From the NCBI RefSeq assembly GCF_003415655.1, contig NZ_QRHC01000011.1, positions 62,001 through 126,000 on the forward strand: a stretch of DNA of 64,000 nucleotides. The letters are read 5' to 3'. The notes below the pieces were generated by a model. The model did not search any database. It was given only the letters and a program-made list of their open reading frames with translations, and had not been told where the DNA came from. This DNA comes from Vibrio maerlii (GTDB lineage: Bacteria; Pseudomonadota; Gammaproteobacteria; Enterobacterales; Vibrionaceae). Within the stretch, counting starts at the first letter, position 1, and each line of letters starts with the position of its first letter. A program made the translations under genes and the position numbers. Positions 57,538 through 64,000 of this stretch are shown here, piece by piece.

Positions 57538-60117
57538 ATGACGCAGACAAACTCACCGTCTCAAGATGTGCAAGATATGGTTGCACAGGCCGATACCGGT
57601 GCGCGAAATCCACGCGGATTGCCGGGCAAGATATTATGGTTTGTGCCACTTTGTTGGTCTCTTTTCCAACTTTGGTACGCTTCACCGTTGCCGTTTATTT
57701 TTGACTTTGGCGTGCTCAATGATACTCAAGCACGCTCAATTCACTTGATGTTTGCTATCTTCTTAGCATTTACTGCTTACCCAGCACTAGCCCGCTCTCC
57801 TCGAGATAGAATCCCACCATTGGATTGGGTATTAGCACTAGCAGGTAGCTTCTCTGCTGCCTATATCTACCTATTCTATGAAGCACTTGCAGGTCGCTCT
57901 GGTGCACCAACGACATTTGATATTGTGGCTGCGGTATCGGGGATGGTACTTCTGCTTGAAGCAACACGCCGTGCATTAGGTCCACCGTTGATGGTCGTGG
58001 CAGCCGTGTTCTTGCTATACACCTTTGGTGGTCCACACATGCCAGACGTTATCGCTCACAAGGGTGCAAGCCTTAACAAAGCGATGTCACACCTATGGCT
58101 GACAACAGAGGGTGTATTTGGTGTAGCTCTTGGTGTATCGACGTCGTTTGTATTCCTGTTTGTACTGTTCGGTGCCATGCTTGAGCGAGCAGGTGCCGGT
58201 GCCTACTTCATTAAAGTGGCATTCTCATTACTTGGTCACATGCGTGGCGGTCCTGCAAAAGCTGCGGTTGTCGCATCTGGCCTATCAGGTCTAGTCTCTG
58301 GTTCATCAATTGCTAACGTAGTAACAACTGGTACATTCACTATTCCTCTGATGAAGCGTGTTGGCTTCCCGGGCACCAAAGCAGGTGCAGTAGAGGTTGC
58401 GGCGTCAACCAACGGTCAGCTGACACCACCTATCATGGGTGCAGCAGCATTCTTGATGGTTGAATATGTCGGTATCTCATACGTTGAAGTTATCAAGGCG
58501 GCCCTTCTTCCTGCCCTTATTTCTTATATCGCCCTGCTGTACATTGTTCATCTAGAAGCATGTAAAGCCGGTATGACGGGTCTTCCACGCCGCCATAACC
58601 CAACGCTTGTACAAAGCCTACTATCATTCACCGGTACCATCTTGGGCCTATGCGTGATCAGTGCGGCGGTATACTACGGTGTGGGTTGGACGAAAGATGT
58701 GTTCGGCGCTGCAGCAACACCAATTGTTACCGTTGCTCTACTACTCGCTTACATTGGCTTAGTTCGTATTTCAGCCAAGTATCAAGCGGAAGGTGGTATC
58801 GAGATTGATGCTGAGCTTAATGAGGTTCCAGATCCTGGCCCAACCATTAAGTCTGGTCTGCACTTCCTACTGCCGATTGTGGTTCTGGTATGGTGTCTAA
58901 CGGTTGAGCGTTTCTCTCCTGGTCTATCCGCATTCTGGGCAACGGTATTCATGATCTTCATCTTGATCACTCAGCGCCCACTGATGGTGCTAATGGGTGC
59001 TAAAGGTGATGTTTCTGACCAAGCAAAAGCCGGTTTTGTCGACCTTCTAGAGAGCTTGGTTTCTGGTGCTCGCAATATGATCGGTATCGGTGTTGCAACA
59101 GCAGCCGCTGGTACGGTTGTTGGTGTGGTGACATTGACGGGTATCGGCCTAGTCATGACCGACTTTGTTGAGTTCATTTCTGGTGGTAGCATTATCCTAA
59201 TGCTGCTGTTTACAGCGGTAATCAGCTTGATTCTGGGTATGGGTCTGCCAACAACGGCAAACTACATCGTAGTATCAACCCTGATGGCACCAGTAATCGT
59301 TACGCTAGGTGCTGCTCACGGTCTGATCATCCCACTCATTGCCGTTCACTTGTTCGTGTTCTACTTCGGTATCCTTGCCGATGATACGCCTCCAGTAGGT
59401 CTGGCTGCTTTTGCGGCAGCGGCAATCGCTAAGTCAGATCCAATTCGTACTGGTATCCAAGGTTTCACCTACGATATCCGGACCGCGATACTGCCATTTA
59501 TGTTCGTGTTCAATACTCAGCTTCTTATGATGGGTATCGATTCATGGTGGCACCTACTGCTGACTATCTTCTCTGCAACGCTCGCAATGTTGATCTTCTC
59601 TGCTGCGACTCAAGGTTGGTGGTTCACACGTAATAAATGGTGGGAGACCGTTCTACTACTAGTGCTGACATTCAGCTTTTTCCGTCCTGGCTTCTGGTGG
59701 GATCAGCTCTACCCAGCGAAGGTTCTACACCCGGGTACTGAGATCGCACAGATAACAGAAAAACTTGATGTCGGTAAGTCTATCGAGCTTCAGGTTGCTG
59801 GTGAAAATCTTGAGGGGGACTACAGGTCTAAAACCGTTCGCCTTCCATTTGATGACCGTGCAACCACCGCTGAAGAACGTATCTCTTCAATGGGGTTAAT
59901 GCTGACTGAAAACAGCGGCCGAATGATCGTTGATATGGTTGAGTTCGGAAGCCCTGCAGAGGCAGCAGGTATCGATTTCGATTGGGAAATTCGCTCCGTA
60001 GTGGTTGATGCTGATCGTCCAATGAAAGAGTGGGTATTTGTTCCTGCGCTGCTTATTTTGATTGCGATGGGTGTGAATCAACGTCGCCGCGCTAAAAAAC
60101 AAGAAATCAGCGCTTAA
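57538..60117 (+). CDS. TRAP transporter fused permease (DctQM-type), C-terminal extension
   Basis: 859 residues; the small (4 TM) and large (12 TM) subunits in one chain. Membrane segments are seen from residue ~30 on; the large-subunit signature GMGLPTTANYIVVSTL (residue ~575) and YFGILADDTPPVGLAAFAAAAIA are present. After the last permease helix a region of about 110 residues follows (KVLHPGTEIAQITEKLDVGKSIELQVAGE, VEFGSPAEAAGIDFDWEIRSVVVDAD), PDZ-like in its GSPAEAAGI segment, then one more membrane segment and a KR-rich end. That tail (DUF3394-like) probably lies in the periplasm. Takes up the TAXI-bound solute using the Na+ or H+ gradient. Confidence 0.9.
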   Translation: MTQTNSPSQDVQDMVAQADTGARNPRGLPGKILWFVPLCWSLFQLWYASPLPFIFDFGVLNDTQARSIHLMFAIFLAFTAYPALARSPRDRIPPLDWVLALAGSFSAAYIYLFYEALAGRSGAPTTFDIVAAVSGMVLLLEATRRALGPPLMVVAAVFLLYTFGGPHMPDVIAHKGASLNKAMSHLWLTTEGVFGVALGVSTSFVFLFVLFGAMLERAGAGAYFIKVAFSLLGHMRGGPAKAAVVASGLSGLVSGSSIANVVTTGTFTIPLMKRVGFPGTKAGAVEVAASTNGQLTPPIMGAAAFLMVEYVGISYVEVIKAALLPALISYIALLYIVHLEACKAGMTGLPRRHNPTLVQSLLSFTGTILGLCVISAAVYYGVGWTKDVFGAAATPIVTVALLLAYIGLVRISAKYQAEGGIEIDAELNEVPDPGPTIKSGLHFLLPIVVLVWCLTVERFSPGLSAFWATVFMIFILITQRPLMVLMGAKGDVSDQAKAGFVDLLESLVSGARNMIGIGVATAAAGTVVGVVTLTGIGLVMTDFVEFISGGSIILMLLFTAVISLILGMGLPTTANYIVVSTLMAPVIVTLGAAHGLIIPLIAVHLFVFYFGILADDTPPVGLAAFAAAAIAKSDPIRTGIQGFTYDIRTAILPFMFVFNTQLLMMGIDSWWHLLLTIFSATLAMLIFSAATQGWWFTRNKWWETVLLLVLTFSFFRPGFWWDQLYPAKVLHPGTEIAQITEKLDVGKSIELQVAGENLEGDYRSKTVRLPFDDRATTAEERISSMGLMLTENSGRMIVDMVEFGSPAEAAGIDFDWEIRSVVVDADRPMKEWVFVPALLILIAMGVNQRRRAKKQEISA

Positions 60118-60208
60118 ATCAATAATCGATGTTTTAGCTAAGTTTACACTTAACGAAAATAGAATAGGCACACCTTATAACGGTGTGCCATTGATAAGAG
60201 AAAGAACC

Positions 60209-60646
60209 ATGTATAAGCAGATCCTTGTTCCAGTTGATCTCAATGATAAAGGCTTTTCTGATAAAGCTGTTGCTCAGGCTGTATGGCTTGCTCAGCAATC
60301 GAATGCCGAGATTCACCTACTCAACGTATTGCCAGGCATTCACATGTCGATGGTCGCGACTTACTTTCCAAAAGATGCGGCGAATGACATGAAGAAAGAT
60401 GTGAAGAACCAGCTTAAAACATTTGCTGATACACATATTGCAGATAAGGCGATCTACAAAACCCACGTTGCTGAAGGTAAGCCATACGCAACCATTCTAG
60501 ACTTTGCAGAGAAGCTTGGTGCTGACCTTATTGTGATGCCAAGTCATAAACGCTCTCGTATGGACAAAGTGGTACTTGGTTCTGTTGCGAGCAAGGTTGT
60601 CCAGAACTCACCGATCAATGTGATGGTGATTAAACCACAAGGCTGA
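60209..60646 (+). CDS. universal stress protein, UspA family
   Basis: 145 residues from ATG 60209 (AAGAGAAAGAACC before it; a longer frame adds 8 residues). MYKQILVPVDLNDKGFSDKAV and the nucleotide-binding end VMPSHKRSRMDKVVLGSVASKVV with GS, the G-x2-G-x9-G(S/T) pattern of ATP-binding Usp. Follows the TRAP permease by ~90 bases and probably shares its transcript; Usp proteins are often found beside TRAP genes, perhaps sensing energy state. A perfect palindromic terminator follows. Confidence 0.88.
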   Translation: MYKQILVPVDLNDKGFSDKAVAQAVWLAQQSNAEIHLLNVLPGIHMSMVATYFPKDAANDMKKDVKNQLKTFADTHIADKAIYKTHVAEGKPYATILDFAEKLGADLIVMPSHKRSRMDKVVLGSVASKVVQNSPINVMVIKPQG

Positions 60647-60667
60647 TGCTCACCAGTCGATAAAAGC

Positions 60668-60701
60668 CAAGAGGGGCTGACACATGTGTCAGCCCCTCTT
60701 G
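60668..60701. terminator. perfect 34-bp palindromic terminator (bidirectional)
   Basis: CAAGAGGGGCTGACACA and its exact inverse; between convergent uspA and the hydroxyacid dehydrogenase. The T tail is weak on both sides, so ending may rely on the stem. Confidence 0.7.
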
Positions 60702-60731
60702 TATTCAAGGTTGTTTCGAGGATAAACGAGA

Positions 60732-61715
60732 CTAAACCACTCGGTTTTGCATTCGCCCAGCAACGAACGCCTCTATATTTTCACCTAAGATATCAGCAAG
60801 GCGTTGAATCGCACTATCACTACCCCACGCGACATGGGGTGTAAGAAGTAGATTAGGCAGATCCATGTTAGCGATCAGAGGATTTGAATCACCAGCAGGC
60901 TCCTCGGTAAATACATCCACACCAGCTCCGGAGAGCTCACCACACTTAAGGGCTGTTATTAATGCCTTCTCATCAACAAGCCCACCACGTCCCGCATTGA
61001 TCAGAATTGCAGAGGATTTCATCTGCGCAAACTCATCACTTGAAATCAGATTTTTAGTCTCAGCAGTCAATGGACAATGTAGTGTGAGCACATCCGATTG
61101 CTCGAGTACCGTATCAAATGGCAGATAACCATCACGAACAGTCGTTGCTCCCTTACGCTCAGCAAACAGTACCTTCATACCAATTGCTGTAGCTAAGGTC
61201 GCGGTAGCCTGCCCTAGAGCACCACTGCCAATAATTCCGATAGTGGAGCCCGCAACATCACCAATTGGGTGAGTAAAGAAACAGAACTGCTTATTTCGCT
61301 GCCATTCCCCCTTCTGGATATCTTGATGATAGCCGATCAGATTTCGTCGCAGAGCAAACAGCATAGCAATGACATGCTCAGGCACCGACCGAGTGGCATA
61401 GCCTTGAATATTCGTCACCGCAATACCCGCGGACTGGCAGTACTCTATATCAAGGTTATTAGTTCCCGTTGCAGAAACCGCAATCATCTTGATATTGGGG
61501 AACTTAGCTAATAGTTCTGCCGTAAGTACAACCTTATTGGTAATCACGATGTCGGCATCAACTAGACGTGATTCAACCTCTTCAGCAGACGTGTAGTCGT
61601 ACTCAATCCAATCATGCTCAAACTGAAGTTGAGGTAATTTTATCTGTGGTGGAATTGTCGCTCGGTCAAGAAAGACGATATGAGGTTTGGTAATGTTGTT
61701 TTGAGGTAGTGACAT
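60732..61715 (-). CDS. D-isomer-specific 2-hydroxyacid dehydrogenase
   Basis: 327 residues. NAD-binding Rossmann motif GIIGSGALGQATATLA (~150), and the catalytic triad regions NAGRGGLVDEKAL (Arg), GAGVDVFTEEP (Glu) and NLLLTPHVAWGS (His). It reduces a 2-oxoacid to the D-hydroxyacid, or the reverse; the exact substrate (glycerate, lactate, hydroxypyruvate) cannot be set. The N-terminal domain is of the usual glyoxylate/hydroxypyruvate reductase size. It ends at the shared palindrome. Confidence 0.9.
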   Translation of the reverse strand: MSLPQNNITKPHIVFLDRATIPPQIKLPQLQFEHDWIEYDYTSAEEVESRLVDADIVITNKVVLTAELLAKFPNIKMIAVSATGTNNLDIEYCQSAGIAVTNIQGYATRSVPEHVIAMLFALRRNLIGYHQDIQKGEWQRNKQFCFFTHPIGDVAGSTIGIIGSGALGQATATLATAIGMKVLFAERKGATTVRDGYLPFDTVLEQSDVLTLHCPLTAETKNLISSDEFAQMKSSAILINAGRGGLVDEKALITALKCGELSGAGVDVFTEEPAGDSNPLIANMDLPNLLLTPHVAWGSDSAIQRLADILGENIEAFVAGRMQNRVV

Positions 61716-61760
61716 CGATGTTCCTTTCTCACTACCCCATACACACGAACATTGAGTGGG

Positions 61761-62495
61761 TTAACTACGTGGCAGTGTTTTGTAGTCTGGTAAAACGTCT
61801 GGTGCTGTAAAGTGTTGCAGAATTTCCCCTTTTGCTTCGGGGTAGAAGTCACAAGGCACAAAAATCGTTTGTAATTTTTCTGTCGCTGGATGATAGAAGC
61901 TCAGTTCAGCAGCGTGCAATTCTAAGCGTTCACTGAAGGCCAATGCCTCAGGAGTTGCATAAAATTCATCACCAACAATAGGGCAACCAATCGCTTGCAT
62001 GTGGACTCGCAATTGATGAGAACGACCTGTAATAGGTAATAGGCGTACGATTGAGGTTTGTTCCTCTAGCTTTGCTCGCTGAAAATTAGTCAGTGAAGGC
62101 TTTCCATCTTGGTAACAAACCTTTTGGCGTGGACGGTTAGGCCAATCACAAATCAGTGGTAAGTCTACCTCGCCAGATTCATCGATATTTCCCCATACAC
62201 GTGCATAATAGATCTTGTGTGTTAGGCGATATTGAAACTGTTTTTTGAGGCTTCTTTCTGCTTCTTTGTGCTTTGCAAACAGCATAAGGCCGGACGTCGA
62301 CATATCCAATCGATGCACAACCTGCGCTTCAGGATACAACTCTACCACTCGACTCCACATGCTGTCGTAATGCTCAGGTGCCCTGCCTGGGACAGACAGT
62401 AAACCAGAGGGCTTATTCACAGCCAATATATCGTCGTCCTCATAGACAGAGTCAATCCAAGGATCCGTCGGCGGTGTGTATTCAAGCATTGCCAT
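61761..62495 (-). CDS. rluA: pseudouridine synthase RluA (23S Psi746 / tRNA Psi32)
   Basis: 244 residues. The catalytic Asp motif HRLDMSTSGLMLFAK lies at about residue 85 and the early DDILAVNKPSGLLSVPG strand is typical. No S4 domain, as in RluA. It makes pseudouridine at 23S rRNA 746 and at position 32 of several tRNAs. Positioned beside rapA, as in E. coli. A complete ERIC lies between its start side and rapA. Confidence 0.93.
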   Translation of the reverse strand: MAMLEYTPPTDPWIDSVYEDDDILAVNKPSGLLSVPGRAPEHYDSMWSRVVELYPEAQVVHRLDMSTSGLMLFAKHKEAERSLKKQFQYRLTHKIYYARVWGNIDESGEVDLPLICDWPNRPRQKVCYQDGKPSLTNFQRAKLEEQTSIVRLLPITGRSHQLRVHMQAIGCPIVGDEFYATPEALAFSERLELHAAELSFYHPATEKLQTIFVPCDFYPEAKGEILQHFTAPDVLPDYKTLPRS

Positions 62496-62528
62496 TGTTA
62501 TAGTTTTCCAGAAAGCAATTCAGCCCTT

Positions 62529-62654
62529 ATACCCTTCATACTTGAAGCTGCAGCTTTGTTAACTGCGTCAACTAACCCTAATCACATAGAACACCTATGC
62601 TCATAGGGATGAATTGCCTTGTTGCCGCGCTGCAACTCCAATTATTTTGGGTAG
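62529..62654 (-). repeat. ERIC element, complete copy, inverted
   Basis: 126 bp, ATACCC at one end and GGGTA(G) at the other, the right-to-left copy of the 54119 element: GAAGCTGCAG, the central CTAATCACATAG/CTATGCTCATAGGG, and CTGCAACTCCAATTATT. It occupies the rluA-rapA gap. Confidence 0.87.
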
Positions 62655-62696
62655 AGGTAACGTATGTCTAAAGGCTGAACAAGATAAACGTTGTTG

Positions 62697-64000
62697 CTAG
62701 TTGTGGCTCACGACGATCAAACGTAGTGAATCAAGCTGAACTTGCGCCTTCGCGATGTAACCGCTGAGCTCTTTAATTTGATCATCAATCGCTTCGATCT
62801 CTTCATCACGGATGTTCGGGTTCACCGCTTTGAGAGCTTGCAGGCGTTCTAACTCACCATTTAGGCTTGCTTGCATCTCTTTCTCCGCTTGTTCACGAAC
62901 CAGTTCAACCTTCGCACCGATATGACCTTCACCCGCTTCAATCAGCTTATGAACCTCGTTTTGCACAGAGTTTACAAGTTTGCTAGCAAGGTGACGATTA
63001 ACAGGGCTGAGCTGGCGGTTAAAGCTTTCAAACTCTACTTGCTCAGATAGGTCATTACCACGGCCATCCAACATCATTCGAATTGGTGTTGGTGGAAGGA
63101 AGCGACCGATACCAGAACGTTTCGGTGCTTGTGCATCCACTAAGTAAACGAGTTCAAGTAGGATGGTACCTACAGGTAGTGCCTTGTTCTTTAGCAACGA
63201 TACCGCAGATGTGCCCACGCCTTCACTCAGAAGCAAATCAATACCACCTTGAATCATTGGGTGCTCCCAACTGATGAAGTTCATGTCTTCACGAGACAAT
63301 GCTGTGTCACGGTCAAAGGTAATCGTTGCACCCTCATATGGTAAACCTGGGTAGCTTGGCACCATCATGTGCTCCGATGGGGTTACCACTAGTGCATTTT
63401 CACCTTTATCGTCTTGGTTAAGGCCAATGGTATCGAATAGGCTCAAAGCGAATGTCACTAGGTTAGTATCACCATCGGTTGATGAAATCGTATCAACAAT
63501 CTCTAGCGCCTTGTCACCACCGTTAGAGTGCATCTCTAGCAGGCGGTCGCGGCCTTGCTCCAGTTGCGCTTTTAGCTCCTTGTTCATCGCCGCAGACGCT
63601 TCGATCACTTCATCAAGCTGCTCAATGTCACCCGTTGCAAGCATGTTGATGATATCTTCAGAGTACTTATCATAAACCGCACGCCCCGTTGGACAGGTCT
63701 CAGCAAAGGCATTCAAACCTTCATTGAACCAGCGAGCAAGAATACCTTGTGAGGTACCCTCTAGATATGGCACATGAATATCGATATCACGACTTTGACC
63801 AATACGGTCCAAACGACCAATACGCTGCTCTAACAAATCAGGATTGAATGGCAGGTCGAACATCACTAGCTGGTTAGCAAACTGGAAGTTACGTCCCTCA
63901 GAGCCAATCTCACTACAAATCAGTACCTGAGCACCACCCTCTTCTTGAGCAAAGTAAGCGGCTGCTTTGTCACGCTCAATGATAGACATGCCTTCATGGA
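62697..64000 (-). CDS. rapA: RNA polymerase-associated ATPase RapA (C-terminal part)
   Basis: Cut by the right window edge; 434 C-terminal residues are seen, beginning [20 protein letters not shown], and the frame continues leftward in protein beyond 64000. It contains the end of the SNF2 helicase part ([45 protein letters not shown], motifs V and VI) and the RapA-specific C-terminus ([44 protein letters not shown]). RapA is a Swi2/Snf2 protein that releases stalled RNA polymerase for recycling. The E. coli neighbour rluA agrees. Confidence 0.95.
   Translation of the reverse strand, partial: HEGMSIIERDKAAAYFAQEEGGAQVLICSEIGSEGRNFQFANQLVMFDLPFNPDLLEQRIGRLDRIGQSRDIDIHVPYLEGTSQGILARWFNEGLNAFAETCPTGRAVYDKYSEDIINMLATGDIEQLDEVIEASAAMNKELKAQLEQGRDRLLEMHSNGGDKALEIVDTISSTDGDTNLVTFALSLFDTIGLNQDDKGENALVVTPSEHMMVPSYPGLPYEGATITFDRDTALSREDMNFISWEHPMIQGGIDLLLSEGVGTSAVSLLKNKALPVGTILLELVYLVDAQAPKRSGIGRFLPPTPIRMMLDGRGNDLSEQVEFESFNRQLSPVNRHLASKLVNSVQNEVHKLIEAGEGHIGAKVELVREQAEKEMQASLNGELERLQALKAVNPNIRDEEIEAIDDQIKELSGYIAKAQVQLDSLRLIVVSHN

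Noticed and set aside
57410-57685. Minus-strand frame over the start of the TRAP permease
   Set aside because: Antisense to a clear permease gene and its promoter region; no matching protein features.

Overview
The window is a Vibrio chromosome segment (not V. cholerae-like in every interval). The evidence is the gene order and protein sequence: the rpsU-yqeY-dnaG-rpoD block, ilvIH beside an AMP-binding acyl-CoA ligase and leuO, the MJ1255/VC2487-type glycosyltransferase, lptD-surA-pdxA-rsmA-apaGH, and ERIC repeats of the vibrio type. I cannot name the species from sequence alone.

Layout. 1-7.0 kb is core: folK (cut by the window edge)-folB, plsY, tsaD, then the macromolecular synthesis block rpsU, yqeY, dnaG, rpoD. 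7.1-16.4 kb is a 9.2-kb integrated element in the 3' end of a tRNA-Ile2(CAU) gene. It is flanked by a 46-bp direct repeat and carries a tyrosine integrase, an AlpA-like regulator, a winged-helix-like small protein and an HUH replication initiator. The cargo is a NERD protein, a Mrr-type nuclease and two unknown membrane-anchored proteins. 16.9-28.9 kb holds pykF, a GntR regulator, a diguanylate cyclase, ilvIH, a FadD-like ligase, leuO, a glycosyltransferase and a PAP2 phosphatase. 29.2-34.3 kb is a tetR-MFP-RND efflux operon. 34.5-39.7 kb is leuABCD behind a leucine-rich leader peptide and attenuator. 39.8-53.7 kb is envelope and housekeeping: DUF547, djlA, lptD-surA-pdxA-rsmA-apaG-apaH, folA, yjjPB, obgE, rpmA-rplU and ispB. 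53.7-64 kb has a 12-copy heptamer tandem repeat, mdh/argR, a TAXI-TRAP transporter with a universal stress protein, a 2-hydroxyacid dehydrogenase, rluA and the C-terminal part of rapA.

The most unusual part is the element's cargo half (about 11.4-14.9 kb). Three, possibly four, attC-like recombination sites sit directly behind its genes, all in one orientation and with no integron integrase present, so it looks like integron gene cassettes captured inside a tRNA-integrated, HUH-Rep mobile element. Several element genes are visibly damaged: the Mrr-like nuclease has an in-frame TAA at codon 11, the NERD protein has lost its zinc ribbon to a frameshift plus a TGA, and the first gene is split by a +1 shift. 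The element also appears to have supplied its own terminator behind the tRNA while the original one was displaced to the far end.

The branched-chain amino acid genes form a regulatory theme: ilvIH, leuO and leuABCD lie within 18 kb. leuO is separated from leuA by the glycosyltransferase/PAP2 pair and the efflux operon.
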